A stretch of 46,958 bases of DNA from Verrucomicrobiota bacterium (GTDB taxonomy: Bacteria; Verrucomicrobiota; Verrucomicrobiia; Limisphaerales; J093): positions 1 to 46,958 of the forward strand of contig VHCO01000030.1 of assembly GCA_016871715.1 (NCBI GenBank), given 5' to 3'. The translations under genes and the position numbers were made by a program. Of this stretch, positions 24,830 to 34,208 are shown in pieces; position 1 is the stretch's first letter; the number at the start of each line of letters is the position of its first letter. The notes under the pieces are model-generated. The model ran no database searches. It was not told the DNA's origin and was given only the letters and a program-made list of their open reading frames with translations.

Positions 24830-26166
24830 ATGCGTCTTGGCTTTGTTTACACGAGCAGACTTACCATCGTTGCTGCGGCCCTGATGCTGGCACCGCTGCC
24901 CACACCGTTTGCCGCCGAGGGATCGGGGCAGGTCCCGTCCGCTGCGCAGATGAGCTATCTCGACAATGGGGTGGTAAAAGTTGGGGTGGACCTCAATCAT
25001 GGCGGAGCCATTGTCTTCCTGGCGCGGGCCGGCGGCGGAAATCTCATCAACAACTTCGACCTCGGTCGCCAAGTGCAGTTGTCCTTCTTTTCCGGGCCTG
25101 TGCCATTCGATGCCAATGGGCAGCGCCCGCAGAAACACTGGGAGCACATCGGCTGGAATCCCATTCAGGCAGGCGATGAGTTCAAGAATCCTTCCTTTGT
25201 GCTCGCGCACGAGAATGACGGCCACACGCTCCACGTGACGTGCCGCCCCCTGCAGTGGCCTCTGAACAACGTGCCCGGCGATTGCACCTTCGATTCCTGG
25301 CTCGAACTGGACGGTCCCGTCGTGAAGGCCCGCGCCCGCCTCAAAACGCCCGCACTGACCGCAAGCAATATGCTGCCCGCTTTCAGGAACTGCCTGCCGT
25401 GTATGCCAATGCAGCCTTTCATCGTGTCGTCAGTTACACAGGCGGCCGTCCTTTCACTGGGGGTCCTGTGGGGGAGGTGCCCAAGGCCACGGGCAAACAT
25501 CCCTGGGCGTTCTGGCACGGCACGGAGAACTGGTCCGCGCTGCTCGACGCCAACGATCAGGGGCTCGGTCTCGTCACGCCTGGGCGCGTGTTCTTCACTG
25601 GTGGCTTCTCCGGTAAACCTGGTTTGAGCGACACGTTCGCCAATGCCACCGGCTACCTTGCCGGGCAGGGCGAGGAAATCCTTGACCACAACATCACTTA
25701 CGACTTCCGCTACGAACTGGTCGTCGGCAGCCTGAAGGACATTCGTGCACGGGCCGTTGCTGTGCGCCCCGCCACACTACCGACTTGGGGTTTCTCCAGC
25801 GACCGTCAGGGTTGGCACTACCAAGACGCTCAGGACCAAGGGTGGCCCGTCGCCGGCCACCTCCACATTCGTCTGGAGCAGGACGATCCTCAGTTGATCA
25901 GTCCCTATACCTTCTGGCAGGCCGAGGACGCCCCTTTTCTCATTATCGAAGCCGCCTTGCACACCTCCTATCGCGAGGCCACCTTGTTCTGGCAGCGGCA
26001 TGATCAACCCGGCCCGGAGAAAGAGAACACCTTGAACTTTCTCATCAATGCTGATGATACATTCCATCGCTACGTTATCCGTCTCGCCGGTTACCCGGGC
26101 TACCGAGGCGCGTTGATCCGCCTCTGCTTCGATCCTGCCCCAGCCGGCCGGCCCGGCGACTGGGTG
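24830..26166 (+). pseudogene. Secreted mutarotase-like protein, frameshifted and 3'-truncated
   Basis: ATG 24830 starts a signal peptide (LTIVAAALMLAPLPTPFAAE) followed by SYLDNGVVKVGVDLNHGGAI and NLINNFDLGRQVQLSFFSGP, a beta-sandwich start like galactose mutarotase folds. Near 25343-25350 the frame shifts by one base; the new frame continues with NARTDRKQYAARFQELPAVY. The C-terminal part (WPVAGHLHIRLEQDDPQ, FHRYVIRLAGYPGYRG) looks like a carbohydrate-binding sandwich. The protein ends abruptly after RPGDWVK, where antisense sequence of another gene begins. It was the last gene of the glycan run. The catalytic function is not known, and the gene is very probably dead. Confidence 0.7.
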
Positions 26167-26562
26167 AAAGGGAAGATCACGGCGAAGAAGCCCTCGCCTT
26201 CCTTGCCCCTGGCCCGGCAAACCACCTGTTTCTCCTCGAAGGCCTTGCCGTATTTCTGCTGGTGGATGCGGTGCACAATCGGCTCGCACTCCTTGTGCGT
26301 GAAGCTGTCCTTGCTCAGCTCCGCGCCTGCGGGCTGGAGCAGCACGAGGTCGGTGTCCACGCCGAGCTGTCCCTTGAAGCGGGCGGTTGGGCCGGCCAGG
26401 GCGACGTCCTCGGACAGCGACCAGTACTGGAAGAAGGGCGTCGGTGTTCTGGTGGTCAACATGAAGTCGCCGCCGCAGAAGGCCAGGTAGGATTCGCCTG
26501 AGGTGTGCACCCCTGCCGCAAACGTCAGCACTTCCGATCTCCCCCCGCGGTTACATGGGCCA
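26167..26562 (-). pseudogene. Inverted fragment of a heparinase-type protein C-terminus
   Basis: The minus-strand frame reads LTFAAGVHTSGESYLAFCGG, then TPFFQYWSLSEDVALAGPTA, RFKGQLGVDTDLVLLQPAGA and GEGFFAVIFPF. The layout (FKG-GVD-L-L-P, a helical stretch, then a strand ending in P-F/Y) resembles the C-terminal sandwich of heparinase II/III-like proteins. Neither a start nor a natural stop is present. It sits tail to tail against the truncated plus-strand gene, so an inversion or insertion joined two broken genes. Confidence 0.55.
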
Positions 26563-26673
26563 AGCCTCAACCACCAGCCCTCCCAACCCCATTGTCAACA
26601 TGTTAGATCTGACCCCAACGGTTCTGCCGGCGGCAGCGCATCGGGACCATGATGCCCGAGTGATTTAAACCGC

Positions 26674-27507
26674 TCAGTTCCGGCCCCAGGTTTCCGGGTG
26701 CGGTTCGCCGTCGTTGTTCCACCGATGGCGGTTGGCAATGGACAGCCAGTTCGTCTGCCGGCCGCTTTCCACGTGGCCATCGGCGAAGAGCATGTTGGCC
26801 GCACCGCCGCCGTGGCTCGTGCCGGGCCACAACGCTGAGTTGGTCGAGCAAGGGTCGAAATATCCCGAGGTCCAGAACATCTCGCCCAACGTGAAGCCGG
26901 GCGCGATGTCCCCCACGGCGATCAGGTCCGCCGGGGTGCGGACGACCGACTCCTTCGTGGGGCGGCGCATCCAACCTTCGCCGGAGCCGCCGATGCCCAG
27001 GTCGAGACCCGTCCTGAAAGGCGCGGTGCCGGAGGCGTTCAGGGCGTACTGGCCCTCGCCGCGCTTTCCATCTTCGTTGGCAACCTTCTGCGGGCAGCGC
27101 AGCACGCGCATGGTGTCTTCGCGCTGGGCGAACCGGTCGTCATTCACGCCGATGAAGGGGACCAGTCTCATCTTCCAGTCGTCGTGCATGAGCCAGCCGT
27201 ACTTCTCGCCAAAGCCCAGGATGCCCGCGCCGTCGGTGGGCGGGTAGGCGTTGAAATCGCCGAGGTACATCTGCATGGCCAGGCCCATCGTGCGAAGGTT
27301 GTTGCGGCATTCGGTCGCCCGGGCCGCCGCCTTGGCGCGCGCGAGCGCCGGCAATAGCAGACCCGCGAGGATCGCGATGATTGCGATCACGACCAGCAAC
27401 TCGATCAAGGTGAAGGCGCGGCTCCCGGAGCGGAAGGACAAAGCCGTGCCCCCTTGCCGGTTGCGGGCGGCGCACTCCGCCAATGATTGACAATAGATGT
27501 TGGTCAT
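26674..27507 (-). CDS. Type II secretion/prepilin-like protein with H-X-DG tail (copy 1)
   Basis: 277 residues from ATG 27507. The prepilin signal is unmistakable: [20 protein letters not shown], with cleavage before the Phe and methylation expected, then [20 protein letters not shown]. The C-terminal H-X-DG motif lies in [18 protein letters not shown]. Such pseudopilins are abundant in Verrucomicrobiota and Planctomycetota, where dozens per genome occur; they are probably membrane-anchored surface or secretion parts. The first 30 codons before the prepilin motif overlap a sequence block shared with the toxin-antitoxin copies, so the true start is uncertain. A close paralogue lies at 31318-32172. 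Confidence 0.88.
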   Translation of the reverse strand: MTNIYCQSLAECAARNRQGGTALSFRSGSRAFTLIELLVVIAIIAILAGLLLPALARAKAAARATECRNNLRTMGLAMQMYLGDFNAYPPTDGAGILGFGEKYGWLMHDDWKMRLVPFIGVNDDRFAQREDTMRVLRCPQKVANEDGKRGEGQYALNASGTAPFRTGLDLGIGGSGEGWMRRPTKESVVRTPADLIAVGDIAPGFTLGEMFWTSGYFDPCSTNSALWPGTSHGGGAANMLFADGHVESGRQTNWLSIANRHRWNNDGEPHPETWGRN

Positions 27508-27522
27508 CGTTAGGGTGCCGAC
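27480..27522 (+). promoter_or_regulatory. Conserved upstream block of toxin-antitoxin copy 1
   Basis: The block CCAATGATTGACAATAGATG plus about 20 further bases recurs at 29642-29684 with few changes, directly before the second ParD-like gene. Conservation outside coding sequence suggests a promoter/operator for autoregulation. A TTGACA lies at 27487, but no good -10 box was seen. Confidence 0.4.
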
Positions 27523-27789
27523 ATGAAGATGGGCACCATGAACATCTCGTTGACGCCGGAGCAGGCCGAGTACGTCCGGCGCACGGTGGCCCGCGACTTC
27601 GGCAACGCCAGCGAGTTCTTCCGCGACCTCCTGCGCGAACGGATGAAGCGGGAGATCGAGGCCGACCTGGCGCTCCTGCACTCGACAACCCCGGGCGCTC
27701 CCGCCGGTCCAAGCGAGGCCGAGCTCGCGTCGGTCCTGAAGACCCAGAAAGAGGTTCGCCAACAGCTCAAACATGCGCGTCGTGTTTGA
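27523..27789 (+). CDS. ParD-like antitoxin (copy 1)
   Basis: 88 residues. The ribbon-helix-helix start [20 protein letters not shown], followed by [19 protein letters not shown], matches ParD-type antitoxins that bind their own operator as dimers and wrap the toxin with the C-terminal tail. ATG codons at 27523, 27529 and 27538 are all possible; AGGG lies just before the first. The last 17 bases overlap the PIN toxin gene, the usual coupled arrangement. The second copy at 29685 is nearly identical except in the toxin-binding tail ([14 protein letters not shown] versus GATAGPSEDEITGI), which suggests that each antitoxin is tuned to its own toxin. Confidence 0.9.
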   Translation: MKMGTMNISLTPEQAEYVRRTVARDFGNASEFFRDLLRERMKREIEADLALLHSTTPGAPAGPSEAELASVLKTQKEVRQQLKHARRV

Positions 27790-28183
27790 TGCCAACGTAG
27801 TCGTGGCCGGCGTTTGCTGGCAGGGCGACGGCTGGCTCTGCCTCATCCGGATGGCCCGACGCCAGGCGTTCGCCTACGGCACGGTGGCGACTTTGGAGGA
27901 AACCCGCGAGACGGCGGTGCGCGTCATCCGGGAACGCCAACCCACGCACAACGCCAGCGCCCGGCTGGACTGGTATCTGGACAATGTGCGCCGGGTCGAA
28001 CCCTCGCCGCTGGGAAAGCGCCGCAGTCGGGATGAGCGGGACGATCCCTACCTGGCCGCCGCGCTGGCTGCAAGTGCGCAGGTTCTCGTCACCTACGACC
28101 ACGACCTGCTCGAACTGGGAAAACCCTTTGGCATTCCCATCGTGCGGCCCGCCCGCTTTCTGGCGATGCTCCATCCGGGGTGA
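27773..28183 (+). CDS. PIN-domain toxin (copy 1)
   Basis: 136 residues. PIN acidic residues are in place: D6 in VVFDANVVV, Glu in TLEETRE (about 42-46), D90/D91 in [12 protein letters not shown], and D109/D111 in [13 protein letters not shown] toxins are Mg2+-dependent RNases that cut tRNA or mRNA when the antitoxin is degraded. The gene overlaps the antitoxin gene by 17 bases. Copy 2 at 29935 differs at scattered positions and keeps all acidic residues. Confidence 0.9.
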   Translation: MRVVFDANVVVAGVCWQGDGWLCLIRMARRQAFAYGTVATLEETRETAVRVIRERQPTHNASARLDWYLDNVRRVEPSPLGKRRSRDERDDPYLAAALAASAQVLVTYDHDLLELGKPFGIPIVRPARFLAMLHPG

Positions 28184-28405
28184 TCCCCCCGTCCCTCCGG
28201 GGCGGATGACCCCTGGGCTGCCGTGGGTCCCGGCCTTGAAACGCCGGGCTAAGGTCGCGGCGTCCCTCCAGGACACCTGCCATACCATGCGTTCGCGGAT
28301 GCACCGGTCGCCTGGACGCAAACGGGTGGCCTGGACGCTCCCAGGTTGGGCGGATCCGCCACCAATCGCCTTGCGGAATATGCGATCCAGTCGCATTTTA
28401 CGCAC

Positions 28406-29566
28406 ATGTGGATTCCGCGCACCCTCGAAGCCAGCCTCCGCCAACTGGCGGCCACCCGCCCGGTGGTCGTGCTCACCGGCGCGCGCCAGACGGGCAAGAC
28501 CTCGACGCTGCGCCGGCTGTTCCCGGACCACGACTTTGTGTCCCTGGATCTGCCCAGCGAGGCCGAGCAGGCCGAGAAGGAGCCGGCCTTGTTCCTCCAG
28601 CGGCACCCGCCTCCGGTGATCCTGGACGAGGTGCAATATGCCCCCGCCCTGTTCCGACACTTGAAGTCGGTGGTGGACGGCCAGCGGGACCGTACCGGCC
28701 AGTTTCTGCTCACCGGTTCGCAGAAGTTCACGCTGATGCGGGGTGTCAGCGAGTCGCTGGCCGGCCGGGCCGCCATTCTCGAACTCGCCCCCCTCGCCTT
28801 CGCCGAGGTGCGTGCGGCCCGTCCCCGGACGCCGCTCCTGGACTTCATCGTTCGCGGCGGAATGCCGGAACTCCACGCCCGAAAGGATCTGGACGCCGTC
28901 TCCTTCCACAATTCCTACCTGGCCACCTACCTGGAACGCGATGTCCGGACCCGGGCCAATGTGGGCAGCCTGCGCGATTTCGAGCGCTTCCTGCGGGCCT
29001 GCGCCTTGCGCTCGGCCAACCTGCTCAATCGGGCGGACCTGGCCCGGGACGTAGGCATCGCGCCCTCCACCGCCAACCAGTGGCTCTCGATCCTCGAGGC
29101 CTCCGGACAGGTGACCCTGCTCGAGCCGTGGTTTTCCAACCGGACCAAGTCCATCGTGAAGAGTCCCAAGCTCTACCTCACCGACACCGGACTGCTTTGC
29201 GCGCTGCTGAATATCCGGGACACGGCATCGCTCCTCACCGCGCCGTCGGTCGGGGCCGTGTGGGAGACATTCGTGCTCGCGCAACTGCGACACCGGGAAC
29301 GGGCGGCGGGACGCGCACGCAGCCTCTTTTTCTGGCGGGATCGCACCCGCGAAGTGGACTTCCTGGCCGAAGCCGCCGGGAACATCGAGCTGTTCGAGGC
29401 GAAATGGACGGAACTCCCCGACGCGGCCGACCTGGTAAACCTCCGCTTTGCGCGCGAGGCGCTGGGTCGCACAAAGGTCCGGAGCGCCGCCGTCGTGTGC
29501 CGGGCCCCCAATGGCTTCCCACTCGAAGACGGCTGTCGTGCCGTGCCGGTGGAAGAACTGGTGTGA
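28406..29566 (+). CDS. AAA_14/DUF4143 ATP-binding protein
   Basis: 386 residues from ATG 28406. Walker A is LTGARQTGKTS (about 24-33), Walker B is PVILDEVQYAP (about 70-80), and TGSQKFTLMRGVSESLAGR carries sensor 1. A helix-turn-helix-like segment follows (RADLARDVGIAPSTANQWLS). The DUF4143 C-terminus has FFWRDRTREVDFLAEA and IELFEAKW, a PD-(D/E)XK-like pattern. The family is very common and of unclear role, with links to mobile elements and stress. It sits between two copies of a toxin-antitoxin module and was probably captured in or left by the duplication. Confidence 0.9.
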   Translation: MWIPRTLEASLRQLAATRPVVVLTGARQTGKTSTLRRLFPDHDFVSLDLPSEAEQAEKEPALFLQRHPPPVILDEVQYAPALFRHLKSVVDGQRDRTGQFLLTGSQKFTLMRGVSESLAGRAAILELAPLAFAEVRAARPRTPLLDFIVRGGMPELHARKDLDAVSFHNSYLATYLERDVRTRANVGSLRDFERFLRACALRSANLLNRADLARDVGIAPSTANQWLSILEASGQVTLLEPWFSNRTKSIVKSPKLYLTDTGLLCALLNIRDTASLLTAPSVGAVWETFVLAQLRHRERAAGRARSLFFWRDRTREVDFLAEAAGNIELFEAKWTELPDAADLVNLRFAREALGRTKVRSAAVVCRAPNGFPLEDGCRAVPVEELV

Positions 29567-29641
29567 ATTGGACCACCAGGGAATACGGATCCGCGAGCGC
29601 GGCCGTCCCTGCGGCCCTGTTCGGGGCGGCTGGCACACCGG

Positions 29642-29684
29642 CCAATGATTAACAATAGATGTTGGTTACGGTTACGGTGCCGGC
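29642..29684 (+). promoter_or_regulatory. Conserved upstream block of toxin-antitoxin copy 2
   Basis: CCAATGATTAACAATAGATG and the following bases up to the ATG match the block before copy 1. The TTGACA of copy 1 reads TTAACA here, so promoter strength may differ. Confidence 0.4.
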
Positions 29685-29951
29685 ATGAAGATGGGCACCA
29701 TGAACATCTCGCTGACACCCGAGCAGGCCGAGTACGTCCGGCGCACGGTCGCCCGGGACTTCGGCAACGCCAGCGAGTTCTTCCGCGACCTCCTCCGAGA
29801 CCGGATGAAGCGGGAGATCGAAGCCGATCTGGCCCTCCTCCAGTCCACCACACCGGGTGCGACGGCCGGGCCGAGCGAGGATGAGATCACGGGCATCCTG
29901 AAGACGCAGAAGGAAGTGCGCAAGCGCCTCAAACATGCGCGTCGTGTTTGA
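29685..29951 (+). CDS. ParD-like antitoxin (copy 2)
   Basis: 88 residues, paralogue of the antitoxin at 27523. The DNA-binding half ([20 protein letters not shown]) is the same in both, so cross-regulation of the two operators is likely. Residues after about 60 differ more than the rest, in the part that contacts the toxin. The 3' end overlaps the toxin gene by 17 bases. Confidence 0.9.
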   Translation: MKMGTMNISLTPEQAEYVRRTVARDFGNASEFFRDLLRDRMKREIEADLALLQSTTPGATAGPSEDEITGILKTQKEVRKRLKHARRV

Positions 29952-30345
29952 TGCGAACGTGGTTGTAGCCGGGGTTTGCTGGCAGGGCGAAGGCTGGCTC
30001 TGCCTCATCCGAATGGCCCGCCGCCATGCATTTGCCTACGGTACGGTGGCGAGTCTGGAGGAAACCCGCGAGACAGTGGTTCGTGTCATCCGCGAACGCC
30101 AACCCACGCACAATGCCAGCGCCCGACTGGACTGGTATCTGGACAACGTGCGCCAGGTCGAGCCGTGGCCGCTGGGAAAGCGCCGCAGTCGCGATCCGCG
30201 GGACGACCCGAATCTTGCCGCCGCACTGGCCGGAAAGGCGTCGGTCCTCGTGACCTACGACCACGACCTGCTGGATCTAGGAGAGCCCTTCGGCATCTCC
30301 ATCGTGCGGCCGGCCTGTTTCCTCGCGAGGTTTCATCCGGGGTGA
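29935..30345 (+). CDS. PIN-domain toxin (copy 2)
   Basis: 136 residues. The acidic set is complete ([38 protein letters not shown]), so the RNase is probably functional. Differences from copy 1 include HAFAYG for QAFAYG and AGKASVLVTYD for [11 protein letters not shown]. It has its own antitoxin directly upstream. Confidence 0.9.
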   Translation: MRVVFDANVVVAGVCWQGEGWLCLIRMARRHAFAYGTVASLEETRETVVRVIRERQPTHNASARLDWYLDNVRQVEPWPLGKRRSRDPRDDPNLAAALAGKASVLVTYDHDLLDLGEPFGISIVRPACFLARFHPG

Positions 30346-30450
30346 CGCTCTCGTCCCTTGGGGACGGGCTGCCGGGGTGTCCTGGGAGCAGGTGTTTAAG
30401 CGCCGGTCTGCGATCACGGCGTCCTGGAACGGGGCCGTGCCCGAAGCGTT

Positions 30451-31017
30451 TCAGTTTCCGAACTGACGGCGCCGGGTCTCGAGCTCCTTGAGGATTTCGG
30501 GAGCGTCCTTTAGCTCCACGAGAGGTCGAAGATACTGGTCGACATAGTGCCAATCCAGATGCCCCTCCTGCCGGACGATGATCCCCTCCACATCCAGCCA
30601 GTCTTTGGGGCGCGCGGCAAAAGCCTTCATCACGATCAGATCTTCCGCTGTGCAAGTTATCAGTGAGAGCTCGGGAAGGAACTCGAATGTTGTTGCGCGA
30701 TAGACTGCGGATTCCTCGAAAGGCAGGCCACCCAAAGCAACATCCAAACCCACGCCGGATGCCGAGCGCAACAACAGCACCCGGTTGGTCAGGGCGAACT
30801 GCATACCATCCGGGACGCGTGACTCGAATTGTCCAAGCAACTCGCGGACATAAGGTTCTTCTCCGCCAAACCCCGTCAAAAGGGTCAAATCAGCGTCAAT
30901 GGTCTCGCGCGGTTCACCCCACCGGAGCAGGGCGATCCCTCCAATGAAACAGAACCGCCAGCCTCGCGCGTGACAGAAGGCCTGCAGTGCTTCAGCCGCG
31001 CGGAGGACTTCAGTCAT
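30451..31017 (-). CDS. AbiEii-type nucleotidyltransferase (toxin-like)
   Basis: 188 residues. The minimal nucleotidyltransferase core is visible: FCFIGGIALLRWGEPRETID with GG at 26-27, then DAD at 41-43 as the metal-binding acidic pair, and LDVALGG as the third acidic strand. A helical end (WHYVDQYLRPLVELKDAPEI) is usual for the AbiEii/MNT group. Related toxins add nucleotides to tRNA and stop translation, and the partner is normally a small upstream protein. Here the start overlaps the stop of an 83-codon gene by eight bases, which fits a toxin-antitoxin pair, although that partner is not an AbiEi winged-helix protein. Confidence 0.85.
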   Translation of the reverse strand: MTEVLRAAEALQAFCHARGWRFCFIGGIALLRWGEPRETIDADLTLLTGFGGEEPYVRELLGQFESRVPDGMQFALTNRVLLLRSASGVGLDVALGGLPFEESAVYRATTFEFLPELSLITCTAEDLIVMKAFAARPKDWLDVEGIIVRQEGHLDWHYVDQYLRPLVELKDAPEILKELETRRRQFGN

Positions 31018-31261
31018 GTTGGGCGGCTTGGCGGAACCAACGTTGTTGTTCGATCAGACCTGAGCTCGGACGGGCCAATCGAGGACGGGCCTGGTAATCG
31101 GCTGGGCCGCACAGGAGCGCCACAGCGCGCTGAGCATCGAGGTTGCGCAACTCCTGACGCCGAACCTGCTCCATGGCCACGCCGGCGCGCGACCAGGCAC
31201 TGACCCAGAGTCTGCCATGGGCGATTTGATCCGCTGACCATTGCGACAGAGGTTTGCTCAT
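31010..31261 (-). CDS. Small protein upstream of AbiEii, possible antitoxin
   Basis: 83 residues from ATG 31261. Helical, with WSADQIAHGRLWVSAWSRAG, EQVRRQELRNLDAQRAVALL and a conserved-looking end GLIEQQRWFRQA. From memory, proteins of this type often precede AbiEii-like nucleotidyltransferases. No DNA-binding motif was recognised. The overlap with the next gene (eight bases) makes co-translation likely. The antitoxin role is an inference from position. Confidence 0.6.
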   Translation of the reverse strand: MSKPLSQWSADQIAHGRLWVSAWSRAGVAMEQVRRQELRNLDAQRAVALLCGPADYQARPRLARPSSGLIEQQRWFRQAAQHD

Positions 31262-31317
31262 ACCGATGGATAAGCCTACCCCGGATTCGCCATGCGTAAA
31301 GGCGTTTCCCCGGCAAT

Positions 31318-32172
31318 TCAAGGCCTCGCCCACGTCTCCGGGTGCGGTTCGTTGTCGTTGTTCCACCGGCGCCGGGCGTTGTCCGTGGCAGCCACCCAGT
31401 TCGTCTGTCGGCCCGATTCCACGTGACCGTCGGCGAAGAGCAGGTTCGCTGAGCCGCTGTGGCTGGTGCCGGGCCAGAAGGTTGGGTTGGTGGAGCAGGG
31501 GTCGAAGTATCCCGAGGTCCAGAACATCTCGCCCATCGTGAAGCCCGGCGTGATGTCCCCGACAGCGATCAGGTTGGCGGGGGCACGCACGCTCGATTCA
31601 ACGGTCGGCCGAACGTTCCAGCTTGATCCCTCACTGAATCCGCCCAGGCCGAGGTTTGCCGGATCTTTGAACGGAGCGGTGCCGGAGGCGTTCAGCGCGT
31701 ACTGGCCCTGGCCACGCTTGCCGTCCTCGTTGGAGACCTTCTGCGGGCAACGCAGGACGCGCATAATGTCTTCGCTTTCGGGGAAGCGGTCGCTCACGCC
31801 GATGAAGGGGACGATCTTCATTTTCCAGTCGTCTTGCATCAGCCAGCCGTACTTCTCGCCGTAACCCATGATCCCGGCGCCGGTCGTCGGCGGGTAGGCG
31901 TGGAAGTCGCCCAGATACATCTGTTGGGCCAGGCCCAGGGTGCGCAGGTTGTTGCGGCATTCGGTCGCCCGGGCCGCCGCCTTGGCGCGCGACAAGGCCG
32001 GCAATAGCATGCCTGCGAGAATCCCGATGATCGCGATCACGACCAGGAGTTCAATGAGGGTGAAGGCAGTGAGGTGTTTGCACGTGCAACCGCGGGTTAC
32101 TGGCGGGTCCAGGTTGCCAACGGCGTCGGCGGTGCCCGAAGCGGAGAGAGGAATGGGCAGGATGCGATTCAC
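31318..32172 (-). CDS. Type II secretion/prepilin-like protein with H-X9-DG tail (copy 2)
   Basis: 284 residues. Prepilin signal [20 protein letters not shown] after an unusually long leader of about 35 residues, then [20 protein letters not shown] and the tail motif [17 protein letters not shown]. It is a clear paralogue of the protein at 26674, with long identical stretches such as [16 protein letters not shown]. Its ATG overlaps the stop of the LVIVD gene (ATGA), so the two are co-translated. It is probably a membrane-anchored surface protein. No pilus assembly genes are nearby. Confidence 0.9.
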   Translation of the reverse strand: MNRILPIPLSASGTADAVGNLDPPVTRGCTCKHLTAFTLIELLVVIAIIGILAGMLLPALSRAKAAARATECRNNLRTLGLAQQMYLGDFHAYPPTTGAGIMGYGEKYGWLMQDDWKMKIVPFIGVSDRFPESEDIMRVLRCPQKVSNEDGKRGQGQYALNASGTAPFKDPANLGLGGFSEGSSWNVRPTVESSVRAPANLIAVGDITPGFTMGEMFWTSGYFDPCSTNPTFWPGTSHSGSANLLFADGHVESGRQTNWVAATDNARRRWNNDNEPHPETWARP

Positions 32173-34208
32173 GGTTTCTTCAACCGGAAATACCTGGGAC
32201 CGGCACCCATCTCGAGGGTGACCGCCTGCCAGTCACCCACGGTTTCAGGCGTCGCGGATTCCGGCAACCAATGGGCCACCGGGTTAAGGGCGGGGCTGGA
32301 TTCGAGTTGGAAACCGAGGGCGCTGGCTGGCCACCTCAGCGTCACCGTGGTGCCCGAGTGGACGATCCCCAACTCCACCGGCGCCGCGAAGAACTCGAAC
32401 TCCGCCAGCCCGCTCGATCCTGCCGCGGCCAGCAGTCGGTCACCAGACACCGCCAGGCGATAGGTGTTCACGGCGGATGTGCCCCCGACTTCCCTTGGAC
32501 GGGAGGGGTCTCCGATGTCATATACCCGGACGCCACGGGTGGCATCCGCCACGTAGGCAAACCGCCCGGCCACGGCGATGGAGCGGGCCTGCGTGTTGCC
32601 CGCCGCCAGGCCCAGACGCTTCGGCTTCGAAGGATCACTCACGTCCAGCACCCGGAAGCCCTCCACGCCGTCCGCGATGAAGGCGCGGTCACCCACGACC
32701 GTTACGGCCTCCACCGCGCCCCGGACCAAGTAACTGCCCACGAGTTCGGGCTGGGCGGGAACGGTGAGGTCGAGCACTTGAAGTCCGGCCTCACGACAAG
32801 CCACCAGCGCGTGGGTTCCGTGCCAGACCACGTCCAGGGCGGGGCCCAACGTGGCGAACCCGGCCAATTCCCGCGGCGACGCCGGGTTGCCGAAGTCCAC
32901 CACCTGCACACCGGCGGAGGAATTGGCGACGCAGGCCGTGTTGCCCGCCACCGCCACGGCGTGGGCCTCGCCCGGCGTTTCCAGCGTGCCGAGTTGTTGA
33001 GGATTCTGCGGGTCGGTGGTGTCCACGATCACCAGTCCGGCCTCTCCGGCGGCGACCACCGCGCGATCTCCGGCGAGGGCGACATCCCACGCCTTGCCGT
33101 CCAAGGGCAGGTGACCGACGAGCGCGGTGGCGTCGGGCTTGGTGCGGTCCACGGCTTGCAAGCCGTCCTTGCCCAACGCCAGCCACGCCACGTTGCCTTG
33201 TAGCGCCACGCCCAGAGCCTGTCCGCCAACCTCCAGCGTCCGGGAGCGCAACAGCGTCGCGGGCGACATCCGGTATGTATTCAGGCCGGCGAACAGGACG
33301 TCGCCCGAGATTGTTGCGCTGCCGGCCGACTGGGCCAACCCAACGAGTTGCCGCGGTTTCGTCGCATCACTCAAATCCAACACCGTTAAACCGCTGAGGA
33401 TCGCCCGCTCCCCTGCCAGCGAGACTCTCGAACCCCATTGGTGTGCAACCGAGGGGTTCAATTCCTGTGAGGCGAGAAGAACCGGGTGCGCGGGATCACG
33501 GACATCCAGAATGTCAGCCGAACCGGCCGGCGATCCGGGGATGCCGCTGTAACTCGTCACCACGGCCAAGCCGGCCGAGACCGCCACCTCCCGGGCCACC
33601 GCAGGGATTTCGTAAGTTCCCACCCACTGCGGTGACGCCGGACTACTCGCGTCGAAGATCTCGATCACGCCGGTCTTGGGAATCGGAGCCTCCGGGCCAT
33701 CCGCACTGGTGACGAAAACATGGTGACCCGAGATCGCCACGGATTTCGCCGTGATGTTGTTGAACCGGAGGTCGGCTCTTCCCCGGCTCACGGGTTTCGC
33801 GGGATCGGTGAGACCGAGGAAGAAAACGCCATCGTACGAAGTCGCCGCCGCGAGGAGGTTGCCCGCCACGGCCGCGCCCGTGAAGTAGCTGCCGCTGCGG
33901 AAGAGACTCGTGCGACGGGGAGCCGCGGGGTCCGTCACGTCGATCGTCTGGAGCCCTGCCGACGTCGGCAGGTAGGCGTAGTTTCCCGCGGCGACCACTT
34001 TCCCGATAAACGCGAGATCGGATGGCAGCGGGTACGCCCCCAGCAGGCGGGGCGCTTCGGGCTGACTCACGTCTACAATGCTCATCTGGCCGATTTCCAC
34101 GGCGAACGCCCGGCTCCCGGTCACGGTGACGTCCAGCAGGCCAAGGTCGGGTTTGTGTCCGCCCAGGCGCCGCATCGCGGCAGGATCGGAGATGTAGAAC
34201 AACCGCAA
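32169..34208 (-). CDS. LVIVD-repeat protein, 5' end lost
   Basis: 679 codons visible. Repeats of about 40-45 residues recur through the whole length, each with a pattern like [48 protein letters not shown] or [16 protein letters not shown]. This is the LVIVD propeller-like family of secreted or surface proteins. The last 80 residues ([30 protein letters not shown]) form a strand domain usual at the end of verrucomicrobial secreted proteins. No ATG or signal peptide is found at the 5' end (the first possible codon is TTG at 34208), and transposase sequence abuts it there, so the N-terminus is missing. It is a remnant gene, perhaps unexpressed. Confidence 0.8.
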   Translation of the reverse strand: MRLFYISDPAAMRRLGGHKPDLGLLDVTVTGSRAFAVEIGQMSIVDVSQPEAPRLLGAYPLPSDLAFIGKVVAAGNYAYLPTSAGLQTIDVTDPAAPRRTSLFRSGSYFTGAAVAGNLLAAATSYDGVFFLGLTDPAKPVSRGRADLRFNNITAKSVAISGHHVFVTSADGPEAPIPKTGVIEIFDASSPASPQWVGTYEIPAVAREVAVSAGLAVVTSYSGIPGSPAGSADILDVRDPAHPVLLASQELNPSVAHQWGSRVSLAGERAILSGLTVLDLSDATKPRQLVGLAQSAGSATISGDVLFAGLNTYRMSPATLLRSRTLEVGGQALGVALQGNVAWLALGKDGLQAVDRTKPDATALVGHLPLDGKAWDVALAGDRAVVAAGEAGLVIVDTTDPQNPQQLGTLETPGEAHAVAVAGNTACVANSSAGVQVVDFGNPASPRELAGFATLGPALDVVWHGTHALVACREAGLQVLDLTVPAQPELVGSYLVRGAVEAVTVVGDRAFIADGVEGFRVLDVSDPSKPKRLGLAAGNTQARSIAVAGRFAYVADATRGVRVYDIGDPSRPREVGGTSAVNTYRLAVSGDRLLAAAGSSGLAEFEFFAAPVELGIVHSGTTVTLRWPASALGFQLESSPALNPVAHWLPESATPETVGDWQAVTLEMGAGPRYFRLKKP

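Larger units (their letters stand above)
27480..28290 (+). repeat. Duplicated toxin-antitoxin segment, copy 1
   Basis: About 0.8 kb that matches 29642-30440 in the same orientation, including the upstream block, both genes and roughly 90 bases after the toxin stop (GGGGTGA, CGTCCCT, GGCGTCC landmarks in the same order). Confidence 0.75.
29642..30440 (+). repeat. Duplicated toxin-antitoxin segment, copy 2
   Basis: Direct repeat of 27480-28290 with the antitoxin gene, the toxin gene and about 90 bases of 3' flank. The divergence is mostly single substitutions, so the duplication is not very recent or has been selected to diverge. Confidence 0.75.

Noticed and set aside
27767..29638. 623-codon minus-strand frame
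   Set aside because: It runs antisense to the PIN toxin and AAA_14 genes, both of which have clear motifs; only a GC-driven shadow.
32271..33203. Plus-strand 310-codon frame opposite the LVIVD gene
   Set aside because: His/Gly-rich shadow of the periodic LVIVD repeats.
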